Assembly (NCBI RefSeq): GCF_900766215.1
Contig: NZ_CAAFUQ010000020.1
Span: 1-8,641, forward strand
Direction: 5' to 3'
DNA length: 8,641 nt
From: an uncultured Finegoldia sp.
GTDB taxonomy: Bacteria > Bacillota > Clostridia > Tissierellales > Peptoniphilaceae
Part shown: positions 1-5,948 of the stretch, piece after piece
How positions within the stretch are numbered: the stretch's first letter is position 1
Layout of the letters: each line of letters opens with the position of its first letter
The notes under the pieces: model-generated
Database searches by the model: none
The model's input: the letters and a program-made list of their open reading frames with translations, nothing else
Told to the model about the DNA's origin: nothing
Translations under genes and position numbers: made by a program

Positions 1-61
1 ATTCATTCAAATCGCCTTTGTTCGCTAGAGTCTTTAGAATTTCTGTAGTAAAATCGTTCAT
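1..61 (-). CDS. IS256-family transposase, N-terminal fragment cut by the window edge
   Basis: Twenty codons from ATG at 61 run off the left edge. The peptide starts MNDFTTEILKTLANKGDLNE, the kind of short charged N-terminus that precedes the helical region in IS256-family DDE transposases. The ribosome-binding site is GAGAGG, eight bases upstream of the ATG, and lies in one arm of an inverted repeat (64-121). The catalytic domain is outside the window, so whether the gene is intact cannot be judged. Confidence 0.65.
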   Translation of the reverse strand, partial: MNDFTTEILKTLANKGDLNE

Positions 62-63
62 AG

Positions 64-121
64 GGAAGTCCTCTCTTCTGTGAATGTGTTGTGGTAACTC
101 TATTCTACAGAAGGGACTTCC
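64..121 (-). promoter_or_regulatory. Leader hairpin covering the transposase ribosome-binding site
   Basis: Bases 64-81 and 107-121 are inverted repeats: GGAAGTCC (64-71) pairs with GGACTTCC (114-121), and CTTCTGT (75-81) with ACAGAAG (107-113), leaving a 3-base bulge (72-74) and a 25-base loop. In minus-strand RNA the second arm contains the GAGAGG Shine-Dalgarno of the transposase, so a transcript carrying both arms would hide the start site. The pairing is seen directly; the repressive role is inferred from known IS elements (IS10 and IS50) that block translation from read-through transcripts in this way. Confidence 0.6.
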
Positions 122-240
122 TTTTTTGTATAGTTTTATTCATTTACACAAAATATTTTACACTCTCCACAAATGTTCAACTATGAACAATTACGTATCT
201 GTATAAATTATTCTAATACAGTATTGTATTGTTTGCTTGA

Positions 241-289
241 TAGCAAAAAAAATAATACGAACAAGAATCCTATAATCCTTGTCCGTATT
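241..289 (-). terminator. Rho-independent terminator of the sugar operon
   Basis: On the minus strand, AATACGGACAAG (289-278) pairs with CTTGTTCGTATT (265-254), 12 pairs with one G-T wobble and a 12-base loop. It is followed after one base by a run of eight T (252-245, with one interrupting base). It begins 45 bases after the aldolase stop codon and is the only convincing terminator downstream of the operon, so it marks the operon end and shields the IS256-family element beyond it. Confidence 0.88.
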
Positions 290-334
290 AAATCCCAAGC
301 TACTATTCTTTTTTATCCTGAAACTAGAGTCTCT

Positions 335-979
335 TTACTCTTCTGTGTTATAATCATATTCAACAAGGTCATCTATACCTGTTATTCCTAATTGTTTAAA
401 AATCAAATATTCTTTGGCGATGTATGCATTCCATTCGAGTCGCTCAAGCATATCATAGGTTTTCTCTAAAGTAGCTCCAACTACTAGAACACCATGTTTT
501 CGTAACAGATAGGATTTCGGTATAGCTTGATCTTGTCTTACTTCTTTTCTAACTTTTTCAGCTAACTCAGGAGTGGTTGCTGGAGCAAATTCCAGACATT
601 TGATTTCTCCCATTTTTTGAGTTCCTTCGCTAATATTAGGCATATCTAATCCCATACTTGCAAAAACCATTGAATTCAAAGCATGTGCATGAATTACGCA
701 GTTAATCTTTGCATTTTCTTCATAAGCAGCCATGTGCATATTAATTTCACGTGTAATTCCACCATAACCATCAATGATATTTTTCTCTTTATCAATGACC
801 AAAATTTGTTCTGGATTTAAATCGCAAAGATAGTTTTGAGACATTAGTGTTGGTGACATGATAAAGTGGTCATCACTTACTTTTATACTGACATTTCCTC
901 CTGCTGCATTTGTAAATTTACGATCATACATTTTTTTGATAAATTTACACAGTTTTACTCGTTCTCCGTAGTATAGCAT
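335..979 (-). CDS. Class II aldolase/adducin family protein (L-fuculose-phosphate aldolase-like)
   Basis: A 214-residue cytoplasmic zinc aldolase of the FucA/RhaD/AraD fold, about the family's usual length. Visible landmarks are the phosphate-loop motif GGNVS (27-31), SP (42-43), a catalytic Glu at 78, the zinc ligands of IHAH (His97, His99) and a third His at 162 in RKHG. These match Glu73, His92, His94 and His155 of E. coli FucA. The family cleaves a ketose 1-phosphate to dihydroxyacetone phosphate plus an aldehyde; some members are 4-epimerases, which motifs alone cannot exclude. ATG at 979 follows GGTGAG and lies 5 bases after the kinase stop, so the two are probably translationally coupled. 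It is the last gene of the PTS operon and probably splits the bisphosphate made by the kinase. The substrate is inferred, not known; LacD and GatY tagatose-bisphosphate aldolases are unrelated to this fold. Confidence 0.85.
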   Translation of the reverse strand: MLYYGERVKLCKFIKKMYDRKFTNAAGGNVSIKVSDDHFIMSPTLMSQNYLCDLNPEQILVIDKEKNIIDGYGGITREINMHMAAYEENAKINCVIHAHALNSMVFASMGLDMPNISEGTQKMGEIKCLEFAPATTPELAEKVRKEVRQDQAIPKSYLLRKHGVLVVGATLEKTYDMLERLEWNAYIAKEYLIFKQLGITGIDDLVEYDYNTEE

Positions 980-984
980 TATGT

Positions 985-1932
985 TTACTCACCAATCTTT
1001 CTATATTGAACTAATTTTTTTAATTCTAGAACACGTTCTTTTGAGAATCCTGTACTTAATGTTTCTTCAGCTTTAGCAGCACCAACTGCAGTTGCCAAAA
1101 TTCCTATATCTTTTAAGGGTAATTTTTCCGAAAAACCGTAAACCAAACCAGAGACATACGCATCTCCACTGCCAGTATCGTTTACTGTTTTGACTCTTGG
1201 TGAATTAAATATATATTGTTCATCATTTGTTAGTAACACAGATCCTTTTTCTCCCATAGATACAGAAATACATTTCATATTGGTTAGTACTGACTTTTTC
1301 TTCTGATATACTTCAATACAATGTTCCAAAGAAAGAATTTCTTCACCTATAATTTCAGAAAATTCATAGTTATTCGGTTTGATTAAGAAGACAGCTCTTT
1401 TTAATACTTCATCTAAAAATTTTCCTGAAACATCAGCAATTAATTGAACTTTTTTTTCTTCTAACTTATCAAGTAAATAAGCGAATACTTCTACTGGTGT
1501 TTGAAGAGATGGATTTCCTGCAACTACTACCGTATCCTTAGAAGACAGTTGATTTAATTCCTGAGTGAAAAATGCATCAATAATTTGTTTGTTAATTTTA
1601 AAACCATATTCTGTAATCATGAAACTACCTTTTCCACCATCATCTGTAAGAACAATATTATTTCGCACGTCTTCTTTAGACACTGTATAGAAAGAACTTT
1701 TTGTTTGATGTTTAATTAGTAAGTTCTTTAATTCATTCCAATTATTTTCTCCGGTAATACCCGTACAGTTATTTTCTTTACCTAAGATATTCAATCCGAC
1801 TGAAACATGGGTTCCTTTTCCTCCTACATCCATATATCTTTCAGCGATTCTATTATTTTTCCCTCGAGTTAATTCATCTTGAATGTGAAAAACATGATCA
1901 ATTGCAGGGTTCAAAGTAATCGTATAAATCAA
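985..1932 (-). CDS. PfkB-family sugar-phosphate kinase (1-phosphofructokinase / tagatose-6-phosphate kinase type)
   Basis: A 315-residue ribokinase-fold kinase of normal length for FruK/LacC enzymes. The N-terminus TLNPAIDH (6-13), GGKGTHVS (37-44; usually GGKGINVA), KPN (185-187), the SMGEKGS strand-turn (225-231) and the C-terminal anion-hole and base motif NDTGSGDAYVSG (251-262, catalytic Asp257) are all present. It should transfer phosphate from ATP to a ketose monophosphate, giving the 1,6-bisphosphate for the downstream aldolase. The start is TTG at 1932, supported by a dense GGAGAGGAG Shine-Dalgarno close upstream; no in-frame ATG would keep the essential TLNP strand. It starts 28 bases after the small membrane peptide gene. 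Automated annotation would probably call it 1-phosphofructokinase, but 1-P versus 6-P specificity cannot be read from the motifs. Confidence 0.85.
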   Translation of the reverse strand: MIYTITLNPAIDHVFHIQDELTRGKNNRIAERYMDVGGKGTHVSVGLNILGKENNCTGITGENNWNELKNLLIKHQTKSSFYTVSKEDVRNNIVLTDDGGKGSFMITEYGFKINKQIIDAFFTQELNQLSSKDTVVVAGNPSLQTPVEVFAYLLDKLEEKKVQLIADVSGKFLDEVLKRAVFLIKPNNYEFSEIIGEEILSLEHCIEVYQKKKSVLTNMKCISVSMGEKGSVLLTNDEQYIFNSPRVKTVNDTGSGDAYVSGLVYGFSEKLPLKDIGILATAVGAAKAEETLSTGFSKERVLELKKLVQYRKIGE

Positions 1933-1960
1933 ATAGCTCCTCTCCTTTCAATTAATAATT

Positions 1961-2119
1961 TTACGTGTGATTATCTCCTTTTGTTTGATAGTAAGTCAAC
2001 ACAGCTATCATTAAAGATAATCCCGAAAGAAATGCATTCTTTCCAAAATATCCTGCAATTAGTAGGAACATAGCTAAAAAAATGGAGCTTATATTAAAAA
2101 TATTTTGTTTATTCAACAT
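1961..2119 (-). CDS. Small two-helix membrane peptide in the PTS operon
   Basis: A 52-residue hydrophobic protein starting MLNKQNIFN, with two predicted membrane helices (about 8-24 and 28-44) joined by a short GKN turn and a polar tail (TKGDNHT). The ATG at 2119 comes one base after the EIIC stop codon, which suggests translational coupling; its own ribosome-binding site is weak. An in-frame ATG at 2149 would give 62 residues and overlap EIIC by 29 bases, but adds only a charged extension and has no ribosome-binding site. I do not recognise the family. Position and topology suggest a partner of the EIIC permease, but this is inference. Evidence for a real gene: it fills exactly the gap between EIIC and the kinase and is hydrophobic in the correct frame. 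Confidence 0.6.
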   Translation of the reverse strand: MLNKQNIFNISSIFLAMFLLIAGYFGKNAFLSGLSLMIAVLTYYQTKGDNHT

Positions 2120-2120
2120 C

Positions 2121-3488
2121 TTATACCGCATCCATTTCTGAATCATCACTATAACGTTTTACATTTTCCTTACTACGACCAATATAGAAAATGACAAATA
2201 ACGCTAACCAAGCAATTGCCAATACTATTCCCCACCAATTACCTGCCATTGCATTTGCAAAAGCAAACTTAAATTCACCATTCTCAATAGTTGCCCATGC
2301 TAGCATCGTACCTTCTTCAACATTCACTGCGCCTGTATCACGTGCTAATTGAGTAATGTATGGGGCAAAGTAAGTTCCGATATATAGAAATACTGGCGTG
2401 GTTATGATTCCATATACAAGCATTCTTAACATATTTCCCCTTCCTAGCAAATATGCAGCTACAATAATGGATAAGTTGATTAATCCTGCAAAAGGCAATA
2501 CTTGGTTTCCTGGTAAAATTGCTGCAAATAATAATTCAAATGGGATTAACAAAATAGCCAGCACCCAAATTTCACTTGCTCCTGCTAAGATTGGCCAGTC
2601 CAAACCAATATACAACTCTCTTCCTTTAAATCTATTTCTCATATATTCTGATATTGCGTCTGATATAGGCGACAATGCCTGCATAAATAACTTAGAAACA
2701 AGTGGAAATAACGTTAAAGCCGCAGCCGCGTTTATTCCTAAAATCAATGCGTCTGAAATCGAATATCTACCAATTAAACCAATCGATGTACCGACAATAA
2801 AACCCATTACATGATTTTCAGAAAAAATACCGATTTTGTTTTTCAAAGCATTTACATCCATTTTTTTGTTGAAAATAGGAAATAAATCTAAAAATTTATC
2901 TACTGGATATAACAAAGCTGCAATTAATGTCATATGATGAGGTAAAGTCACACCAGGAATTCCCGTTAATTCCTGAATCTCTCTAGCCCAAATATCGCCA
3001 ATTTTTAACTCAACGACTACTTGAATGGCTACAACTAGAAAAGCTAGATACAGATTTCCTGATATATAATAGACCATTACTGCACAAAATGCTTTTCCCC
3101 ACACATTCCACATATCCACATTAAGTGTTTTTGTCCATTTAAATGCTAACATGATGATGTTGATAATAATTGTCACTGGAAAAGCAAGAAAAGCATATTT
3201 CCAAGCCCATGTTACCGAAGCGCCTGTCGTCCATCCACCATCAATCGCTGTTAAATTGATTCCTGTTGCTTCCGCAAAAGCTTTTGCGGCTGGTGTAATA
3301 TTTCCCAACATATAATCAACAACTAAATTCATTCCAGCAAATGCTACCCCAAAAATCAATGCTGCACTGAATGCATCTTTAAATTTCATTTTTGCTACTA
3401 AACCAATTATCAACATTATGATTGGTACAAACACTGTAGCTCCCATATTTAGAATTGCCTGAAAGAAATTCGAAATTGCTTCAATCAT
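2121..3488 (-). CDS. PTS EIIC component, galactitol family
   Basis: A 455-residue polytopic permease, close to the length of E. coli GatC (about 450), made mostly of hydrophobic helices. Family-like stretches include the N-terminal ILNMGATVFVPIIMLIIGL, GIPGVTLPHHMT near residue 180, and GLDWPILAGASEIW followed by an ILPGNQVLPFAG re-entrant-like segment in the second half. It carries the sugar across the membrane while EIIB phosphorylates it. I chose ATG at 3488, nine bases after AGGAGG; a TTG two codons upstream (3494) is open but only three bases from that site. It starts 15 bases after EIIB. Galactitol-family permeases also serve other polyols and ketoses such as D-tagatose, so the substrate is left open. 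Confidence 0.9.
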   Translation of the reverse strand: MIEAISNFFQAILNMGATVFVPIIMLIIGLVAKMKFKDAFSAALIFGVAFAGMNLVVDYMLGNITPAAKAFAEATGINLTAIDGGWTTGASVTWAWKYAFLAFPVTIIINIIMLAFKWTKTLNVDMWNVWGKAFCAVMVYYISGNLYLAFLVVAIQVVVELKIGDIWAREIQELTGIPGVTLPHHMTLIAALLYPVDKFLDLFPIFNKKMDVNALKNKIGIFSENHVMGFIVGTSIGLIGRYSISDALILGINAAAALTLFPLVSKLFMQALSPISDAISEYMRNRFKGRELYIGLDWPILAGASEIWVLAILLIPFELLFAAILPGNQVLPFAGLINLSIIVAAYLLGRGNMLRMLVYGIITTPVFLYIGTYFAPYITQLARDTGAVNVEEGTMLAWATIENGEFKFAFANAMAGNWWGIVLAIAWLALFVIFYIGRSKENVKRYSDDSEMDAV

Positions 3489-3503
3489 TGACAAAATCCT
3501 CCT

Positions 3504-3788
3504 TTATTTTTGCAACACTTCAATTAATCGATCTAATTCTTCATCCATACCCATCCCAGTTAAAAATTTAATACCATCAAATTTAGGAACACCGTAATCT
3601 TCAGATCCTGGAGTAATAGATACATAAGCATCTGCATTTTTTATAAACGTTCTAATTGATTTAATATCAACAGCTTCAACGCTAGCATCAACTTTTCTCT
3701 CATTTAATAATCTTTGAACTTTTGAAGCAACAGTTTGACTTGTTGCGACACCGCTTCCACAAGCAACAATAATTCGTTTCATTTTCAT
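3504..3788 (-). CDS. PTS EIIB component, galactitol family
   Basis: A 94-residue cytoplasmic protein, the same length as E. coli GatB. The phosphoryl-accepting Cys10 lies in the P-loop-like motif IIVACGSGVATSQ (6-18), typical of lactate/galactitol-type EIIB proteins. It takes phosphate from His67 of the EIIA protein encoded just upstream and gives it to the sugar bound by EIIC. ATG at 3788 follows AAAGGA with normal spacing. It lies between EIIA and EIIC with 15-base gaps on both sides, as expected of a tightly packed PTS operon. Confidence 0.92.
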   Translation of the reverse strand: MKMKRIIVACGSGVATSQTVASKVQRLLNERKVDASVEAVDIKSIRTFIKNADAYVSITPGSEDYGVPKFDGIKFLTGMGMDEELDRLIEVLQK

Positions 3789-3803
3789 TCATCCTTTCTC
3801 AAT

Positions 3804-4262
3804 TTAAAGATTTTGTTGTAAAAAGTGATATAACTCTTTTGGTGATTTGACTTTTCGATATTCAGAAACCTTCTCATCATTTCCAAATATTTCCATAATT
3901 GTTGATAATAATCCCACTTGATTTTTTGGATCTGTGATTCCTAAAATTAAAATCAATTCACATGGAACTAAACTATCTGTGGTTGCCATTTGTACAAATT
4001 CAATCGGATTATTTAATTGATAGGCTGCAACAAACGGTTTTTTTACATGCTGTGGATCAGTATGGGGAATAGCGATATTAATATGCCCTAGTTCTAATCC
4101 TGTAGGAAAACTCATCTCCCTTGTCATAATTGCTGATTCAAAACTATCTTCCACATACTCTAGCATTTTCAATTTTTTAGTTGCTTCTTCAAAGAATTGC
4201 TCTTTTGTAGTAAATTTAGAATTAAAAAAAATCAACTCTTGATGAATAAAATCCGCGTACAT
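3804..4262 (-). CDS. PTS EIIA component, fructose/mannitol-galactitol type
   Basis: A 152-residue cytoplasmic EIIA of the PTS_EIIA_2 class (E. coli GatA is 150). The phosphorylation site is His67 in INIAIPHTDP (61-70), preceded by the conserved FPTGLELG loop (52-59). It accepts phosphate from HPr and passes it to EIIB. ATG at 4262 is preceded by GGGGGTG at a good distance; a second ATG four bases upstream is out of frame. The gene begins 41 bases after the repressor stop, with no terminator between them. Confidence 0.92.
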   Translation of the reverse strand: MYADFIHQELIFFNSKFTTKEQFFEEATKKLKMLEYVEDSFESAIMTREMSFPTGLELGHINIAIPHTDPQHVKKPFVAAYQLNNPIEFVQMATTDSLVPCELILILGITDPKNQVGLLSTIMEIFGNDEKVSEYRKVKSPKELYHFLQQNL

Positions 4263-4303
4263 TCATTTTCACCCCCTTTCAATTTTAATTTTATTTAAAA
4301 GTT

Positions 4304-5053
4304 TTATTTTTGAATCACCTCCATATGTTTTCTTATTTCAGAGATAAACTTACTGGATACTTTTTTTCCAGTAATGAATAACTCAAAGTCACTAAAAGTA
4401 AATGCACGTTGTATGCCAATTCTATTTTCCTTTTTGGAATCTGCTACTACTATTTTTTGCTTAGTAGAATTTAGAATTTTACTTTTCACATCTAGTGAAA
4501 GAACATTATTTTCAGTGAATTGATCTTCTACAGAAAAACCGCTTACTCCTATAAATGCTTTGTTAGCCATTAATGTTTCAGCATCAGCCACTGCTCTTGG
4601 TCCATACATCTCTTTTGTTCGCTTATTGAGCATGCCTCCTAAACAATAGATATCAGCATTTATTAATTGACTACATTTATCAGCTATGGGCAGACTAGCA
4701 GTAATTATTCGAAGATGGATTTCTTTTGGTAATGCATCAATGAGATACATCATACTTGTACCACCGTCTAAAAAGATAATGTCTCCTTCTTCAACTAATG
4801 AAGCAGCATATTCCCCTAATCTTCGTTTTTCTGGTACATTTTCTTCTAAACGTTCATCGAAAGATATATCTGTGTCAATTGCTTTTGCACCTCCATGAAC
4901 TCGGATAATCTTATGTTCTCGTTCTAATAAAGCCAAATCGCTTCTTACAGTTTGTTCTGTGACACCAAACTTTTCAGAAAGTTCTTTTGTTGTAATACGC
5001 TTCTTTTTATTTATAAAATTTACTATATCCTTCAATCGATCTAAATTTTCCAT
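4304..5053 (-). CDS. DeoR-family transcriptional repressor of the sugar operon
   Basis: A 249-residue protein with a DeoR winged helix-turn-helix at the N-terminus (about 7-57; recognition region TTKELSEKFGVTEQTVRSDL, 21-40, then the typical RVHGGA wing at 51-56) and a DeoR C-terminal sensor domain of the ribose-5-phosphate-isomerase-like fold (about 75-235, including IFLDGGTS at 93-100). Members bind DNA without ligand and release on binding a phosphorylated pathway intermediate. It is the first gene of the operon, so it is autoregulated, and the five TTTC repeats between its promoter and start codon are the obvious operator. ATG at 5053 follows GAGG and GGAG. Length is normal for the family. 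Confidence 0.92.
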   Translation of the reverse strand: MENLDRLKDIVNFINKKKRITTKELSEKFGVTEQTVRSDLALLEREHKIIRVHGGAKAIDTDISFDERLEENVPEKRRLGEYAASLVEEGDIIFLDGGTSMMYLIDALPKEIHLRIITASLPIADKCSQLINADIYCLGGMLNKRTKEMYGPRAVADAETLMANKAFIGVSGFSVEDQFTENNVLSLDVKSKILNSTKQKIVVADSKKENRIGIQRAFTFSDFELFITGKKVSSKFISEIRKHMEVIQK

Positions 5054-5070
5054 ATCTCCAACCTCTACAA

Positions 5071-5123
5071 TTTCATTTTATTTCGTTTTATTTTCGTTTA
5101 ATTTTCTTTTAACTTTCGTTTAA
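5071..5123 (-). promoter_or_regulatory. Five-copy operator array for the DeoR-family repressor
   Basis: Five direct repeats related to TTTCGTTTAA begin at 5071, 5081, 5092, 5103 and 5114, so spacing is 10, 11, 11 and 11 bp, one helical turn each. Copies at 5081, 5092 and 5114 have the CG core; those at 5071 and 5103 deviate (TTTCATTTTA and TTTCTTTTAA). Known DeoR-family operators (AgaR, GlpR) contain such TTTCGTTT or TTCG units. The array begins just downstream of the -10, so bound repressor would cover the start point and early transcribed region. Confidence 0.78.
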
Positions 5124-5126
5124 CTC

Positions 5127-5155
5127 ATAATAATACTATTCAAACAAAAAGTCAA
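5127..5155 (-). promoter_or_regulatory. Sigma-A promoter of the sugar operon
   Basis: On the minus strand, -35 TTGACT (5155-5150) and -10 TATTAT (5132-5127) are separated by exactly 17 bases. The expected start is near 5120, inside the operator array, giving a leader of about 65 bases before the repressor ATG. No other promoter of this quality was seen inside the operon. Confidence 0.85.
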
Positions 5156-5164
5156 CGCTTTCAT
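5150..5164 (-). promoter_or_regulatory. Catabolite-responsive element (cre) for CcpA
   Basis: The minus strand reads ATGAAAGCGTTGACT, matching every constrained position of the cre consensus WTGNAANCGNWNNCW. It overlaps the -35 hexamer, so CcpA binding should block RNA polymerase when a preferred sugar such as glucose is present. Confidence 0.82.
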
Positions 5165-5196
5165 TAAGGATTTTGTTACTTTTTTAATTCGCCGAT

Positions 5197-5216
5197 TGTA
5201 AAATTAAGCTAGACAA
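5197..5216 (+). repeat. IS30-family left inverted repeat
   Basis: TGTAAAATTAAGCTAGACAA matches the reverse complement of 5929-5948 at 18 of 20 positions. The true IS boundary may be two to four bases further in, at AAATTAAG. Confidence 0.75.
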
Positions 5217-5283
5217 CTAAAAAAAGTCATTTGTGCTACACTCAAAATAGTTCCGACGAAAGAATTATAAGGAGTGAGTACAA

Positions 5284-5946
5284 ATGACCTATAACCATCT
5301 TACACCAACTGAACTCGTAATGATAGAAGCTTATTTCAATCAATCACCATCTGTTTCAAAAGTAGCCAATCTGTTACAACGTTCTCGACAAACTATTTAT
5401 AAGGTCTATCGTTTTCTTAAATCTGGTGGAAGCGCAATGAGCTACTATAAACAATATAAGAAAAACAAACGTAACTGCGGAAGACATCCGATTATGTTAT
5501 CAGATGAGCAACAGGAATACATTCAAAAAAAGGTGGCTCAAGGGTGGGCTCCTGATGTCCTTATTGGTCGAGCGGAGTTTCCTATTGCTTGTTCGGTACG
5601 TACACTGTATCGAATGTTTAAAGATAAAACCTTTGACACTCACGATTTACCAATGAGTGGAAAAGAATTCTCGAATTGGAAAAAGATTAGTAATACCAAC
5701 GATATTTCAATTTATTTTGCGGATCCAGGAACACCTTCTCAACGAGGATTGAATGAACATTCAAATGGCTTATTATGTAAAGATGTTTTATATAAAGCTA
5801 TGGATTTTAATGGTGTATCTGAAACCTTTATCCAATCGGTGGTATCAAAAAGAAATCACATTCCAAGGAAATCATTGAATTACAAGACACCGTTAGAAGT
5901 ATTCTTGAGCTATTTAGCTGATGATGATTTGTCTAACTTAATTTGA
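5284..5946 (+). pseudogene. IS30-family transposase with the DDE core deleted in frame
   Basis: A 220-residue remnant; relatives have about 310. Residues 1-126 are the normal N-terminus: a helix-turn-helix region (about 7-50), the CGRHPI linker and the VAQGWAPDVLIGR segment, ending at LPMSGK. The sequence then jumps straight to EFSNWKKISN (128-137), which in intact enzymes follows the second catalytic Asp (TFDCGKEFSNWK). Roughly 85-100 residues are missing, including the first two acidic residues; only the last Glu (158, NEHSNGLL) remains. The conserved GLLRKD is GLLCKD here, a further sign of decay. The Shine-Dalgarno AAGGAG nine bases before the ATG is intact, so a DNA-binding fragment may still be made. 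The last 9 bases overlap the end of the convergent HEPN gene. Confidence 0.82.
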
Positions 5947-5948
5947 CA
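5929..5948 (-). repeat. IS30-family right inverted repeat
   Basis: TTGTCTAACTTAATTTGACA is the partner of 5197-5216. It holds both the TGA stop of the transposase remnant (plus strand) and the TAA stop of the HEPN gene (minus strand, 5940-5938). Confidence 0.75.

Larger units (their letters stand above)
1..167 (-). mobile_element. IS256-family insertion sequence, 5' end only
   Basis: The first 167 bases read on the minus strand as the left end of an IS: a terminal sequence beginning GAGAGTGTAAAATATTTTG at about 167, a leader of about 105 bases, then a transposase start codon at 61. The transposase N-terminus (MNDFTTEILKTLANKGDLNE) resembles IS256-family (mutator-type) transposases of lactic acid bacteria and enterococci. 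Only one end is in the window, so the outer boundary (about 167) is judged from the terminal sequence and a target duplication cannot be tested. It lies about 75 bp beyond the terminator of the sugar operon and is oriented the same way, so operon read-through would enter it in the sense direction. The family call is from memory of similar N-termini; the exact IS name is unknown. Confidence 0.7.
5197..5948 (+). mobile_element. IS30-family element, internally deleted
   Basis: An IS30-family element of about 750 bp, against about 1.0-1.1 kb for intact relatives. It is bounded by imperfect inverted repeats (5197-5216 and 5929-5948, 18 of 20 matching) and carries one transposase gene lacking the middle of its catalytic domain. 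No direct target duplication is visible at any plausible boundary, suggesting that flanking DNA was deleted or rearranged after insertion. Its left end lies 33 bp from the cre box of the sugar operon and its right end inside the 3' end of the HEPN gene. It may still be movable in trans by a related transposase, since both ends remain. Confidence 0.8.

Noticed and set aside
173..391. A 72-residue plus-strand open frame across the operon terminator
   Set aside because: It spans the terminator hairpin and the aldolase 3' end in antisense, has no good ribosome-binding site and an unlikely composition.
2120..2149. Longer 62-residue version of the small membrane peptide
   Set aside because: No ribosome-binding site precedes that ATG and the extra residues overlap the EIIC end.
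2398..2814. A 138-residue plus-strand open frame
   Set aside because: It is wholly antisense to the EIIC gene, a by-product of codon bias in a hydrophobic coding sequence, and has no ribosome-binding site.
3489..3494. TTG start two codons upstream for EIIC
   Set aside because: It is only three bases from AGGAGG, while the ATG at 3488 is at the ideal nine.
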